NCBI GenBank assembly: GCA_963817075.1
Contig: CAWFMT010000009.1
Span: 558,001 to 622,000 of the forward strand
Source: DASPKM01 sp963817075
Lineage (GTDB): Bacteria; Bacteroidota; Bacteroidia; Chitinophagales; Chitinophagaceae
Reading direction: 5' to 3'
DNA: 64,000 bases
The position numbers and the translations under genes are program-made. Below are positions 17,905-27,235 of this stretch, piece after piece (position 1 is the stretch's first letter; every line of letters begins with the position of its first letter). Under the pieces are notes generated by a model. It ran no database searches and was not told the origin of the DNA. It saw only the letters and a list, made by a program, of their open reading frames with translations.

Positions 17905-19881
17905 GTGATAGGGAATTATGGCTATTTTCATTGCAACAAAACTGAAGCTGCGATTTTGCTTAACAGGCTGCTCATATTGATTTTACTTTTCTCATTATCC
18001 TGTGAGGCTCATTCCCAAACAACAATTATTGAAGGCCTTAAGGGCAAGATTGAAAACGCTGGATCGGCCGAAGAAAAACTGGATTATATATTCATGTTAT
18101 GCGAGGAAAAGCAATCCCTCGATCCAGATTCCCATCGATATTATGTATCGCTTGCTACAAATCTTTCCAATAGTATTAAAAGTGATTACTATAAAGATCT
18201 TGCAAACGCAGAACGAGCATTCCTGCTTGCTAAGGATCAACAGATCGATAGCGCGCTTTTCATAGTTAATGGATTGCTGAAAAAATATGAGAAAAGCGGG
18301 AAGCGGGAATTCATTACCAAACTGCTGGCGTTACAGGGAAGAGTTCTTGACAGAGGCTTTAGAAGGTTTGATATGATCGATGCAAATCTTGCACGACTTC
18401 AGGAATGCGAAAGATATAAGGATACTTTTTGTCTGGTAATGACGATGAACAGCATGGGATGGGGTTATCTTGAATTGGGTAAGAATGAAGAAGCTCTGAA
18501 ATGGCTTCAAAGGGCGCTCCAATTAAGATATAGTGACACTATCGCTCTTAAGAAATACAACTGCCTTTATTCAAATACTGCTCTTGCATTCCACAAGATG
18601 GGAAAGCAGGATTCTGCAGAATATTATGTTGACATGGCAATTAAGTATGGTAGGGAAACTGAAACCTTGACATTTCTTGCCAACTCTCTAAACTTCCGCG
18701 CGCAAATCCTGATGCGTACCGATAGGACATCAATGGCAAGAGCCTCGATGGATGAGGCATTGCTCATAAGAAAGAAGCTAAGAGATCCCTATTATATTCT
18801 CTATGACCTGATAGAATTGGCTGGCCTTTACACTTACGAAAAGAACTATTCAAAAAGCATCGAGTTATGTAAAGAAGGTGAATCAATAGCATACCAATCA
18901 GGATTGCAAACCAAACTACCGGAGATATACCAATTGCTTGCTGATAACTATGAAGCCACCGGCAATCATACGGAAAGCATGAAGTCTATGAGGCAATTGA
19001 TCTCCATCAAAGATTCCCTTAATACGGCATCAGCAGCATCTCTGAGCGATGTTGAAACTAAGTACGAAGTGCAGAAGAAAGAGAATGTGATCATGAAACA
19101 GCAATTCGACCTCACAGCAAAGAATTATTTCATATTTGGGTCATTGCTCCTGCTTTTGATAGTAATTGTTGCAGCGTATTTGATATTTAGAGAAGCAAGG
19201 AGGAGAAATAAAATGAAGATGCAGGTAATGCGGGACGAAGAAAAACGAATGGCACTGCAGGCCGTAACAGAAGCAGAAGAAGCAGAGCGGAAACGGATTG
19301 CTGCAGACTTGCATGACAACCTTGGCGCCCAGGCAAATGCTATCTTATACAGTGCTGAATTGCTGCAGCATGAGAAATCTGAAAAACTTGTACTGGTGAA
19401 TGATTTGCACGATACAGCCAGGGACATGCTAACATCACTTCGGGAAACACTATGGGCTTTAAAGAATACGGAGGTAACAGCCTCAGACATCTGGATACGA
19501 CTCATTAATTTTTCGCGACAACTTGGGCGACACTATTCAACCGTAAAAATCATGACCGAAGGGATACCGCCGCCATTCCAGTTTACTTCTACGAAGGCAT
19601 TAAATATTGTTTTCATAGCCCAGGAGGCCTTGAATAATGCGGTCCGTCATTCCGGAGCAATGAATGTTTCGATCACCAGTGAGCATTCAGAAAATGAGTG
19701 GAAACTGGAGATCAAGGATGATGGGAAAGGTTTTGACATGAATATTGCCAACAAAAAAGTGGAAAGCTATGGCTTAAGCAATATGATGGAGAGGGCAGAA
19801 GCCGTTGGAGGAATAATCAATATCGAAACCGGAAGTGGAAAAGGGACGAAGATTGAGTTTAGAGTGGCGCGCGAAAACTAA
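17905..19881 (+). CDS. TPR-containing sensor histidine kinase (HisKA_3)
   Basis: 658 aa from a GTG at 17905. A TTG at 17956 is an alternative; there is no ATG before the signal peptide region (LLILILLFSLSCEAHSQ). TPR repeats cover about 60-390. A transmembrane helix sits near 408-427 (FGSLLLLLIVIVAAYLIF). The dimerisation domain has the phospho-His in RKRIAADLHDNLGAQANA. The ATPase domain has the N box EALNNAVRHSG, then DDGKGFD, then YGLSNMMERAEAVGG. It very likely phosphorylates the regulator at 19942-20604. A paralogous pair sits at 51744-54395. Confidence 0.92.
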   Translation: MIGNYGYFHCNKTEAAILLNRLLILILLFSLSCEAHSQTTIIEGLKGKIENAGSAEEKLDYIFMLCEEKQSLDPDSHRYYVSLATNLSNSIKSDYYKDLANAERAFLLAKDQQIDSALFIVNGLLKKYEKSGKREFITKLLALQGRVLDRGFRRFDMIDANLARLQECERYKDTFCLVMTMNSMGWGYLELGKNEEALKWLQRALQLRYSDTIALKKYNCLYSNTALAFHKMGKQDSAEYYVDMAIKYGRETETLTFLANSLNFRAQILMRTDRTSMARASMDEALLIRKKLRDPYYILYDLIELAGLYTYEKNYSKSIELCKEGESIAYQSGLQTKLPEIYQLLADNYEATGNHTESMKSMRQLISIKDSLNTASAASLSDVETKYEVQKKENVIMKQQFDLTAKNYFIFGSLLLLLIVIVAAYLIFREARRRNKMKMQVMRDEEKRMALQAVTEAEEAERKRIAADLHDNLGAQANAILYSAELLQHEKSEKLVLVNDLHDTARDMLTSLRETLWALKNTEVTASDIWIRLINFSRQLGRHYSTVKIMTEGIPPPFQFTSTKALNIVFIAQEALNNAVRHSGAMNVSITSEHSENEWKLEIKDDGKGFDMNIANKKVESYGLSNMMERAEAVGGIINIETGSGKGTKIEFRVAREN

Positions 19882-19941
19882 TCCATAAGGATTATTGTTA
19901 CCGAGTTGGAATTACATCAATTTCATCTTCAATTTATACTC

Positions 19942-20604
19942 ATGATCAGAGTTGGAATAGTTGACGACCGGATGAATAACAGGAATATACTTGCTGATAA
20001 ACTACAGCGTAACGAATTTTTCTCTGTTGCACTTCAAGCCTCAAACGGTGAAGATTTTCTTCTTCAAATGCGAAGTATGGATGAAGGCGCAAGGCCACAT
20101 ATTGTTTTGATGGACCTTGAAATGCCTGTTATGGATGGAGTAACTGCCATTGCAAGCGGATCTTCTTTGTTCCCGGATGTCAAATTTGTGGTGCTTTCTA
20201 TTTTTGATGATGACGACAAAATTTTTAAGGCAATCAGGGCAGGCGCCTGCGGCTATTTATTAAAGGAAGAAAGCGGAGCCGTGCTCACAGATATGCTTAT
20301 GAATCTTTGGGAAGGGGGCGCAGGCCCAATCTCACCTAGCATTGCGTACAAGATCCTGCAGATGGTGCAATCTCCGGTCGCGCCCAAAGCAGACAAGGTT
20401 ACAGATGATCTTTTCAATTTGAGTGAAAGGGAGAATGAGATACTGGTGCAACTAAGCCAGGGGCTGGATTATAAGGAAATTGGTCATAAGCTGAGTATCA
20501 GTCCCAATACAGTGAAGAAGCATACTATTAATATCTACCAGAAACTGCATGTCAATTCCAAAGCGCAGGCGCTTAGGATAGCTTATACTAAAGGGTTGAT
20601 CTAA
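19942..20604 (+). CDS. LuxR/NarL-type response regulator
   Basis: 220 aa from the ATG at 19942 (in-frame TTG at 19906 rejected because MIRVGIVDD is the normal N-terminus). The receiver domain has the phospho-acceptor Asp in IVLMDLEMPVMDG, Lys in GYLLKEESG. The C-terminal helix-turn-helix is LSERENEILVQLSQGLDYKEIGHKL...TVKKHTINIYQKLHV. It lies 60 bases after the histidine kinase, so the two form an operon. The target genes are unknown. Confidence 0.93.
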   Translation: MIRVGIVDDRMNNRNILADKLQRNEFFSVALQASNGEDFLLQMRSMDEGARPHIVLMDLEMPVMDGVTAIASGSSLFPDVKFVVLSIFDDDDKIFKAIRAGACGYLLKEESGAVLTDMLMNLWEGGAGPISPSIAYKILQMVQSPVAPKADKVTDDLFNLSERENEILVQLSQGLDYKEIGHKLSISPNTVKKHTINIYQKLHVNSKAQALRIAYTKGLI

Positions 20605-20635
20605 TTCAGTTATCAAACAATTTTTCTTGATGCAA

Positions 20636-20863
20636 GTATGCAGCATTGCCTTTGTGCGCTGGGTACTCGTGCCTTTTGTTCATGCTTTGCCTGCCGGCAG
20701 GGCTCGGTACTTTTTTGTCTTGATACAAAAAAGTCCCACAAAAAAAATCAAGGCAAAACCTATCCCTCCGGAGGTTTTGCCGGGCCAGCGCACAACAAGA
20801 GTGTCTATTTTTTCCCTCTCCACGAAGTGGCCAGGAGGGCTCGCGAAGCGAGACGGGTGAGGG
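20636..20863 (+). repeat. Long direct repeat B1 (left bracket of the accessory block)
   Basis: Begins GTATGCAGCATTGCCTTTG, then TGCCTGCCGGCAGG, AACCTAT-CCTCCGGAGGT, TTTGCCGGGCCAGCGC and the core CCCTCTCCACGAAGTGG ... GGCTCGCGAAGCGAG ACGGGTGAG. A diverged copy in the same orientation is at 31465-31697. The core alone recurs at 20988, 22094, 22611, 27550, 28831 and 30279. Confidence 0.85.
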
Positions 20864-20987
20864 TTTAATGATGTCTTTACAATATGAATCTTTGCTCGGT
20901 AGGAGCTACCTATCGGTAGAAATATTTGAATTATGGATTCATGCCCCGTAGGGGCTACCCTCAAGGGTAGGGAATATGAATGTTTCG

Positions 20988-21027
20988 CTCTCTCCACAAA
21001 ATGGAAGGGTGGCTCGCGGAGTGTACC
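20988..21027 (+). repeat. B repeat core, copy 2 (truncated)
   Basis: GCTCTCTCCACAAAATGGAAGGGTGGCTCGCGGAGTG. The core stops short at GTGTACC and meets a piece of another gene's 3' end at 21030-21056 (see findings). Confidence 0.6.
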
Positions 21028-21062
21028 AAATGAATTAAGTTTATAAGGGATTAAGCAGAATT

Positions 21063-21572
21063 ATGAAATGTCAAATATTGCTTTATATTGTTCTAATATG
21101 TTTTGCTTCGAATGCCAAATCGCAAATTGATTTAAATGATATAAGGAACTATCCATGGATACCAAAAAAGGTGGATTGGAGAGACGGCAGTTTTGAAGCT
21201 TTATTTTTTTATAATGATACTAGTTTTATAAAAGTTGCTGCAACCTTCGCACTAACTATTAGGGACTCAATCCGCTTTATGAGCGAGGCTGGTTTTATTC
21301 TCTACAGTGGCAATTACAAAGTCATACAAGAAACAAATGAAATTGTTCTTAAATACCGACTTCTTTATCGAATAGTCCGAATTACTGGTGAAAAATTGCC
21401 TGGTGATTTTGTTGATGAAACAATGTTATTAAGAACTTCAGGAAGAAAGGTTGAGTTGAAAGCAAAGACTGAAACATCCACCCAAACAAAAAAATTTACA
21501 AATGAAAGTCTCCATAATCTGAAGAAAGTTATTGAGGAATTTTTGCCTACTGTTTCAAAATATTGGGATTAG
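21063..21572 (+). CDS. Small exported protein (intact member of a duplicated pair)
   Basis: 169 aa with a signal peptide (about 1-20, CFASNAKSQ). The mature part includes YPWIPKKVDWRDGSFEALFFYN, DSIRFMSEAGFILYSGNYKV and a helical C-terminus NESLHNLKKVIEEFLPTVSKYW. I do not recognise the family. The gene downstream is a small lipoprotein gene 48 bases away, and both are repeated at 29256-30243, where both are frameshifted. This pair is the better-preserved copy. Confidence 0.6.
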   Translation: MKCQILLYIVLICFASNAKSQIDLNDIRNYPWIPKKVDWRDGSFEALFFYNDTSFIKVAATFALTIRDSIRFMSEAGFILYSGNYKVIQETNEIVLKYRLLYRIVRITGEKLPGDFVDETMLLRTSGRKVELKAKTETSTQTKKFTNESLHNLKKVIEEFLPTVSKYWD

Positions 21573-21620
21573 CAAGAAGATTGTCATTTTGATAGCGATT
21601 ATGTTAACAATAGCCAAAAA

Positions 21621-22055
21621 ATGCTTCATGTGAGTAACAAATTTCTTATTTCTTTTTCATGCATGGTATTGCTTTGGAGCTGTAATGGTCAGCTAAAGAA
21701 TGAGAAAACGGTTTTCGAGAAAAGGGACAATAAGGGCCAGTTAAAAGAGAGGTTCGGCAATTACCACGAGAAAGATCGGAACACCAATTTTAGATCTTTT
21801 TTCTTCTATAATGGTTCAGGCAAATTAATTAGGGAAAGAAATTATTTCTTTGAGGATAGCAATATTGAATGCAGGATAATTGACACTTCTGATTTTAGTG
21901 AAATTTTGTACATGTATAGCAGTTCTGGAAAATTACAAATAGAAGAAATATTTCACCCAAAATATGACGAGAATGGTAAAGTAATTCAACTTTTTTTGGC
22001 ATACAGAATAGATCATATCTCCGGTCAGGAAGAGAGTTTTCAAGAGCCTGAATAG
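21621..22055 (+). CDS. Small lipoprotein (intact member of a duplicated pair)
   Basis: 144 aa. MLHVSNKFLISFSCMVLLWSCNG is a signal peptide with a lipobox (LLWSC). The mature part repeats a G-x-L-x-E/R motif (DNKGQLKERFGNYHE, NGSGKLIRERNYFFE, SSSGKLQIEEIFHPKYDENGKVI), which faintly recalls MORN-like or YwqK-type repeats. This is a resemblance only. The second copy is at 29810-30243. Confidence 0.6.
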   Translation: MLHVSNKFLISFSCMVLLWSCNGQLKNEKTVFEKRDNKGQLKERFGNYHEKDRNTNFRSFFFYNGSGKLIRERNYFFEDSNIECRIIDTSDFSEILYMYSSSGKLQIEEIFHPKYDENGKVIQLFLAYRIDHISGQEESFQEPE

Positions 22056-22093
22056 CTCAACCATCGTAACAATTATTTTTCAGTTTTATTTTT

Positions 22094-22139
22094 CTCCTCC
22101 ACGAAGTGGAGAGGGTGGCTCGCGAAGCGAGACGGGTGA
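22094..22139 (+). repeat. B repeat core, copy 3
   Basis: TCCTCCACGAAGTGGAGAGG GTGGCTCGCGAAGCGAGACG GGTGAA, 39 bases after the lipoprotein stop. The same relation to the second lipoprotein copy is seen at 30279. Confidence 0.8.
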
Positions 22140-22220
22140 AGGTGAATTGGAGAATTTAATTTCAACTTATTTCTAAATTGCAAGAATATCTGCCACGGTA
22201 TATGAATTCAATTTTATTAA

Positions 22221-22583
22221 ATGGAAGATAGAATAGCAATTGCCGCCAAAAGTATCATACAAATTCCGCGTGATTTTCTTCGTGGTAATTTGTCCCCATA
22301 TGAATTGGTACGAAAATCTGGGTATTTTAAATTGCATGACAAAATTCAGGAAGCTGAAATAATAGAACTATTGAAACAGTATCCAAAAGTCATTGAGGAT
22401 TGGCTGCAATGGTCAGATGATAAGCGTTGTTCTTCTGCGTGGTATTTCAATAAAGGAGATGATAATAAATATTTCGTTGCTCATCATCCCGAAGGCGATA
22501 AGGACCAGGAAATTTGGACTGAGGATGGATTTAAAGCGTGCGCGGGATACATAAAAAGGGAAATTGAGAGCATTAGGCTATAA
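22221..22583 (+). CDS. Hypothetical soluble protein, immunity-like size
   Basis: 120 aa, no signal peptide. Contains IEDWLQWSDDKRCSSAWYFN and FVAHHPEGDKDQEIWTEDGFKACAGYIKREIES. Helical, with conserved-looking Trp and Cys. I do not recognise it. Small acidic soluble proteins of this kind in such arrays can be orphan immunity proteins, but nothing shows that here. Confidence 0.45.
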   Translation: MEDRIAIAAKSIIQIPRDFLRGNLSPYELVRKSGYFKLHDKIQEAEIIELLKQYPKVIEDWLQWSDDKRCSSAWYFNKGDDNKYFVAHHPEGDKDQEIWTEDGFKACAGYIKREIESIRL

Positions 22584-22610
22584 TAGGATCAACAAAATGG
22601 ATATTATACT

Positions 22611-22700
22611 TCCACCCACTTCGTTGTGCGGGCCACTCGCGAATCGAGCCGGATGAGAGTTGAATGATAGCTTTACAAAATGATTCTTTGCTCCTGCTAC
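22611..22700 (+). repeat. B repeat core, copy 4, with downstream tail
   Basis: CCACTTCGTTGTGCGGGCCA CTCGCGAATCGAGCCGGATG AG, followed by TTGAATGATAGCTTTACAAA ATGATTCTTTGCTCC, the same tail as after B1. About 30 bases later a right half of the family A element (22723-22762) follows. Confidence 0.65.
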
Positions 22701-22722
22701 AGGTCGAGTGTGGAAATGGTAA

Positions 22723-22762
22723 ATTCCTGGCGAAACTTTGTGTCATGGCGTCTTGGCGGTTA
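22723..22762. repeat. Half palindromic element, family A
   Basis: TCCTGGCGAAACTTTGTGTCATGGCGTCTTGGCGGTTAAAA. Only the right arm is present. Confidence 0.55.
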
Positions 22763-22779
22763 AAATTTACAGCTCAAGA

Positions 22780-23496
22780 TTATTTCTTAACCAATTTTCC
22801 CTCTATCATTTTCACAAATCCCTCCTTATATGATTTTCCAAGTGGCAGTGTGTGCGTACCAACTAGAATTTCTTGATTCTTAAATGAATCAATTTTATCA
22901 ATGGCAGCCAGGTAGGACCTGTGAACACGTATGAATTTATTTTTAGGTAACCTCTCCATTAAGATATTTAGGCTTAAATAACTTAAATATTTCTTCTGCA
23001 CTGTATAAATAGCTACATAATTCGATAGTCCCTCAACATATAAAATATCATCGTAGACTATTTTCTGAATTCTATTATCAGTTTTTATGAAGAAGTATCC
23101 ATTGTCATCATCATAATAGGCTTCGTTATTTTCCTTCAGGTTTTTTAATTCTTTTACTCTCAGTGAGGCTTCCTGAAATCGTTCAAAAGCTACTGGCTTC
23201 AGTAAATAATCGACCACATTCAATTCAAAACCAGTTAAGGCATATTCAGAATAGGCAGAAATAACTATTGCGAAAGGCGCATTTGGTTTTAATTTCTCAT
23301 AAAACTCAAGCCCATTGATCTTATGAAGTTTAATATCCAGAAACAGTAATTCAACCTGAGAAAGAATTGATTTTTCTATTTTTTCAGGATTGGAATAAGA
23401 GCCCAATAGAGTTAAAAAATCAATTTTTCTTACATAATCTTCAACGCCTTGTCTTGCTACAGGTTCATCATCTATAATAATGCACGAGATGGTCAT
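22780..23496 (-). CDS. LytTR response regulator
   Basis: 238 aa. Receiver domain: IIIDDEPVARQGVEDYVRKI, Asp in VELLFLDIKLHKINGLEF, Lys in VDYLLKPVAFERF. C-terminal LytTR DNA-binding domain: KIVYDDILYVEGLSNYVAIYT and FIRVHRSYLAAIDKIDSF. It overlaps the histidine kinase at 23493-24518 by 4 bases, so the two are a coupled pair. Such pairs usually control nearby genes; the divergent serine hydrolase is the closest candidate (inference). Confidence 0.95.
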   Translation of the reverse strand: MTISCIIIDDEPVARQGVEDYVRKIDFLTLLGSYSNPEKIEKSILSQVELLFLDIKLHKINGLEFYEKLKPNAPFAIVISAYSEYALTGFELNVVDYLLKPVAFERFQEASLRVKELKNLKENNEAYYDDDNGYFFIKTDNRIQKIVYDDILYVEGLSNYVAIYTVQKKYLSYLSLNILMERLPKNKFIRVHRSYLAAIDKIDSFKNQEILVGTHTLPLGKSYKEGFVKMIEGKLVKK

Positions 23497-24518
23497 AGTG
23501 ATATACTTAATTGCGTTTGATAGATCCCTTTTTCGTGGTGAGAAACCAATTTATACCGACCCTTATAAAGTAATTCTAATCTTCGATTTAAATTTTTAAG
23601 ACCAATACCCTTGCCATTGGTGGCCACCATATCTGCAGTGTTCGTTATAGAACAATTTAATTCTTTGTCGGTGTAATCAACTAAAACATTAATGGCATTT
23701 GGTTTATTGATGTGTTGCGAAACATGTTTGAACGAATTCTCCACAAGAGGGAAAAGTAAAAACGGGGCTATAGAGGGATTGCCATTCTTCTTCACTTCAA
23801 AATTTATTTCGTAGTCTGGATCATATCTTGTTTTTGAAATCTGGATATAATTATTCAGAAATTCAATTTCCTTATCTAAGGATACAGTTTCACTGTCACA
23901 TTCATACAACTGGTAGCGAAACATTTTTGAGAAAAGCAGAACACATTTTTTGGCGGCTTCCTTATCCTGGTCGATTTGAAAATAGATTGTATTCAGAATA
24001 TTAAAGAAGGAATGAGGATTTACCTGGATTTTCAGTAATTCGAGTTCACTCTTAAGTTTTTCTTCATTTAGCCTGGTTATTGTAGATTGATTTTTATAGA
24101 AATCATTCACCAATTTGAAAATGGATGATGCACTGGAAAGAAAAAATGCCAGGAGATAACTACCCGCAAGATCCTTAATTTCAAATGAGAAAGGCTGGTA
24201 ATCTTGTGACGACCTATATGGTTTTAAGATCAGATAATTGAGATAAACCATAATAGTCGTAATGCAACAAAGAATTGCAAAGTATGAAAGCGCAAACTTG
24301 AGATATTTTCGTTTGTAAAGGAATTTGGGAATTAATAGATAACTGGTAACAAGGGCGATCGATAAAAAGCAAATAAAATCAACAAGGGTGAAGAAAATGT
24401 TTACGGGTAGACTTGGCATTGCGGGCTGATTAAAACCCAACCAAAAAAGATACATGCAAACCCAAAAAATTGAATTGAGAATAGCATGAAGATTTATGCG
24501 AGATCTTGACATATGCAT
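23493..24518 (-). CDS. LytS-type sensor histidine kinase
   Basis: 341 aa. Four hydrophobic helices in about 10-145 form the sensor. The His_kinase (PF06580) domain has the phospho-His in LKIQVNPHSFFNILNTIYFQ, followed by CVLLFSKMFRYQLYECDSETVSL and PFLLFPLVENSFKH. The G box GIGLKNLNRRLELLY is at the end. This is the partner of the LytTR regulator at 22780-23496 (4-base overlap). The start could be Met1 or Met3. Confidence 0.94.
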   Translation of the reverse strand: MHMSRSRINLHAILNSIFWVCMYLFWLGFNQPAMPSLPVNIFFTLVDFICFLSIALVTSYLLIPKFLYKRKYLKFALSYFAILCCITTIMVYLNYLILKPYRSSQDYQPFSFEIKDLAGSYLLAFFLSSASSIFKLVNDFYKNQSTITRLNEEKLKSELELLKIQVNPHSFFNILNTIYFQIDQDKEAAKKCVLLFSKMFRYQLYECDSETVSLDKEIEFLNNYIQISKTRYDPDYEINFEVKKNGNPSIAPFLLFPLVENSFKHVSQHINKPNAINVLVDYTDKELNCSITNTADMVATNGKGIGLKNLNRRLELLYKGRYKLVSHHEKGIYQTQLSISL

Positions 24519-24698
24519 ATTTACTAAAGTCCATCTTTTATTGCAAATGGTTTGACTATTTAATGATCCTTCAAGATTCTAAACAGCCACAAAACATGAT
24601 TAAAAGATCAGTTCACGTAAAATTTCATGTGTTTTAGATAAAAGATTACTGGTTAGCCTTTAAGTTTCCAATTTTTGGTGCTCATTAAATCAATACAG

Positions 24699-26159
24699 AT
24701 GCTCTCGAAATGTTTCATTCTTCTTGTGCTTCTTTTCTCTTTCCATTTCATAAGAGCGCAATCAAAAGCGGCTAAAGTTGATAAAGTGATGACCACTTAT
24801 AGTAGTATTGGACAATTCAACGGTTTAATTTTAGTTGCTGAGGAGGGTAAAATTGTATATGAAAAGGCCTTCGGAAAGGCGATTATTGAATGGGGTATCA
24901 ATAATTCACTCGACACAAAAATGGCAATTGCCTCAATCACCAAGACTTTCACAGCTTTGTTGATAATGCAATTGATCGAACAAGGAAAAGTAAAATTAGA
25001 CGGTAAGATCTCGGAGTATATTACAGATTATCCAAAGGAAGCCGCAAATAAAATTACGGTAGATCATCTCCTTCGGCATTCTTCAGGATTACAACGCGAT
25101 ATTGCAGACTTTCCATTAAGCGGCAATAAGTTTCCTGACATTGTGGCTAAGATCAATGAAGATTTCTTTTCACTGGAGGAACAAGTTCAGATTATTTCAA
25201 AGAGGGAATTGCTCTTTGAACCTGGCACAAGTTATAGCTACAGCAGCGATGGTTATGCCGTGTTGGGATTAATAGTTGAACGAGTTACAGGGTCTACATA
25301 CGAGGAAGCCCTGAGACGACAAATTCTAGATCCCTTAAATTTAAAATCGTCTGGTTATAAAAACCATTTAGCTGTGGTACCTAATAAAGCCCAGGGATAT
25401 GCAAAATCTTTTGCTGGAATTTCCAGGGGCAGGCAAATAGGAATAAATCCGGCTGGTGGTATGTATTCAACTATTCATGATCTTTTCAAATGGGAGCAGG
25501 CATTGTACACCGAGAAGATAGTTGGTCAAAAGTCAAAAGACATCCTTCTTACTAAAACTCCATATTTGGTAGGATACGGATGGCAGATCAGCACTAACTA
25601 TTTTAATTCTTCCACAGATAGCATTAAAATGGAAAGATGTACGGGTTCATTGCCTGGATCTAATTCCCTGGTGGTCCGCTTTCCCGAGCATAGGAAGACG
25701 ATAATCGTATTGGAGAATCTGAAGCAGACTTATTACAAACAATTTGAAATAGTACAGAGCATTGCCTCGATATTATTCAATAAACCATATGAACTTCCGA
25801 AGAAGTCGATCGCTGAAGTTCTTCTTGAAGAAATAATTCACAATGGAATTCAGTCTGGTCTTAAATTGATTGAGGAAAATAAAAACACAAAGACATATTA
25901 TGTAAGTGAGAGCGAGATTAACAGCCTTGGATATTACTTTATGAATAATGTAAATAAGATCGATGACGCAATTGAAATTTTCACGGTGAACACAAAATTA
26001 TTTCCTGCATCTGCTAATACGTTCGATAGTTTGGCGGAAGCATATATGAATAAGGGAGATAAGAAAAATGCCATTCTATTCTATCAAAAGAGTCTTCAAC
26101 TGGATCCTGGGAATGAAAATGCGAAGAAGATGATTGAGAAGCTTTCGCAGCAACGGTAA
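24699..26159 (+). CDS. Exported beta-lactamase-fold serine hydrolase with TPR tail
   Basis: 486 aa from the ATG at 24699 (TTG at 24675 rejected). Signal peptide MLSKCFILLVLLFSFHFIRAQ. The class C beta-lactamase fold has the SxxK motif in MAIASITKTFTALLIMQLI and a YSS motif in SYSYSSDGYAVLGLIVERVTGS. VDHLLRHSSGLQ fits the family. The last 90 residues form a TPR-like segment (DSLAEAYMNKGDKKNAILFYQKSLQLDPGN). It may be a peptidase or esterase; the sequence does not say. It is divergent from the LytS/LytTR pair. The 3' end overlaps the convergent gene at 26076. Confidence 0.88.
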   Translation: MLSKCFILLVLLFSFHFIRAQSKAAKVDKVMTTYSSIGQFNGLILVAEEGKIVYEKAFGKAIIEWGINNSLDTKMAIASITKTFTALLIMQLIEQGKVKLDGKISEYITDYPKEAANKITVDHLLRHSSGLQRDIADFPLSGNKFPDIVAKINEDFFSLEEQVQIISKRELLFEPGTSYSYSSDGYAVLGLIVERVTGSTYEEALRRQILDPLNLKSSGYKNHLAVVPNKAQGYAKSFAGISRGRQIGINPAGGMYSTIHDLFKWEQALYTEKIVGQKSKDILLTKTPYLVGYGWQISTNYFNSSTDSIKMERCTGSLPGSNSLVVRFPEHRKTIIVLENLKQTYYKQFEIVQSIASILFNKPYELPKKSIAEVLLEEIIHNGIQSGLKLIEENKNTKTYYVSESEINSLGYYFMNNVNKIDDAIEIFTVNTKLFPASANTFDSLAEAYMNKGDKKNAILFYQKSLQLDPGNENAKKMIEKLSQQR

Positions 26160-26744
26160 TACAGATATAAGCCATTTAATTGATGGTCGCCTGTACAAAA
26201 AGTGTTCTTTTATATTATTATTCATCAATTTGTATTGAATCTGAAATGATTCACCCTCATCGAATTGAATATTTTCTTTCATAAGGTTCGATTTGAGTAT
26301 CTCAAACTCTCTTTTGCGATGCTCTATACGGTCTTGTTCTTGTTCCACAAATTCAATGCGCATTGCAGAACCGTAGTCAACACCAACAATCATGAAAAAT
26401 GAAATGGAAGAAAGAATGATGACCATTATGTATCCGTCAAGAGCTTTTTTGTTCCCAAGTACAAATACGTAGGTGAGAAAACCTCCGAAAAATGTCAAAA
26501 GCGCAGGTATTACGATCCCGATGACGGATGTCAAACTCAAACCTATTAGCAATCCCATAGTCAATCCTAATAAGGAAAACGAATTTGCAATAGCAAAGAG
26601 GTATATTAAGATTTTGGAGTTCAAGTTGATATTGATCCTTGCAAGTTTCTTCCTAAGTATATGAACAATAGCAAACACGAACACCCAAAAGACAATGATG
26701 AACAAAAACAACCAGTAGTAGTCTGAAAAACTGTGCTTAAACAT
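26076..26744 (-). CDS. Membrane protein of unknown function
   Basis: 222 aa with four hydrophobic helices (about 10-30, 46-70, 74-95, 103-125), then a charged helical stretch (IEFVEQEQDRIEHRKREFEIL). The last 40 residues, from about RRPSIKWLISVL on, are encoded antisense to the end of the serine hydrolase gene; the overlap is 84 bases, unusually long. The natural C-terminus may be earlier and the stop may have been lost. I do not recognise the family. Confidence 0.5.
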   Translation of the reverse strand: MFKHSFSDYYWLFLFIIVFWVFVFAIVHILRKKLARININLNSKILIYLFAIANSFSLLGLTMGLLIGLSLTSVIGIVIPALLTFFGGFLTYVFVLGNKKALDGYIMVIILSSISFFMIVGVDYGSAMRIEFVEQEQDRIEHRKREFEILKSNLMKENIQFDEGESFQIQYKLMNNNIKEHFLYRRPSIKWLISVLPLLRKLLNHLLRIFIPRIQLKTLLIE

Positions 26745-26767
26745 TTTAACATACTGTTAGATCAAGG

Positions 26768-27235
26768 CTAAAACCTTGGACAAAGAACGGCATTGATACT
26801 AGATAATCGTCTGTTACTTTCCTTGATATATAATACCAAGGTTGCTTCAGACTTACTACCAAAGCGTATTCTTTTAAATTTCAATTTCTCAATATTTTTT
26901 TCTTTTGAAAATTTTGTTTGGGCAGTCTTATACCTCTGAGATTTCTCAACGTATAGAGTAGCGGAGCCTTTCCACACATTGTGATTGCCTTTTGCGTAAT
27001 AGTATAATTTCCCTTGCAATGGTTTTTTATAAACCACCAGAATTTCGAAAGGTTTTACCGTGAACCAACCTTCTGTGTACCAGATACCGTTTTCAATGTA
27101 AGCGATTGCTAGAGTGATCTCGCCACCTGTATCATTTTGAATTTTAAGATTTGGATATGATCTTATGCCAAAAAGTCCAAGAAGGAGCACAGTCATAAGG
27201 GTCCTCTTATTCATAAAATAGGTTTTTATTTGCAA
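26768..27235 (-). CDS. DUF1036-like exported protein
   Basis: 155 aa, or 148 aa if MNKRTLMT at 27214 is the start. Signal peptide MTVLLLGLFGIRSYP. The segment IAYIENGIWYTEGWFTVKPFE...KLYYYAKG resembles the DUF1036 pattern (A-x-GYxxxGxWxxxGWWxIxPGxC...YYYA). The C-terminus is basic and charged (KNIEKLKFKRIRFG). Function is unknown. Confidence 0.55.
   Translation of the reverse strand: MQIKTYFMNKRTLMTVLLLGLFGIRSYPNLKIQNDTGGEITLAIAYIENGIWYTEGWFTVKPFEILVVYKKPLQGKLYYYAKGNHNVWKGSATLYVEKSQRYKTAQTKFSKEKNIEKLKFKRIRFGSKSEATLVLYIKESNRRLSSINAVLCPRF

Larger units (their letters stand above)
20605..21062. other. Gene-free stretch made of repeats
   Basis: 458 bp between the response regulator and the next gene. 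It holds B1, then two small palindromes at 20898-20970 (GTAGGAGCTACCTATCGGTAG and CCGTAGGGGCTACCCTCAAGGGTAG), then B2 at 20988-21027. The long frames across it (64-105 codons) are repeat translations. Confidence 0.7.

Noticed and set aside
20627..20997. Three long frames (76-105 codons) across the B1 repeat
   Set aside because: They are translations of repeat sequence on both strands with no conserved features.
22221..22583. Immunity protein of a polymorphic toxin
   Set aside because: No toxin gene is adjacent and no immunity motif is recognisable; left as hypothetical.
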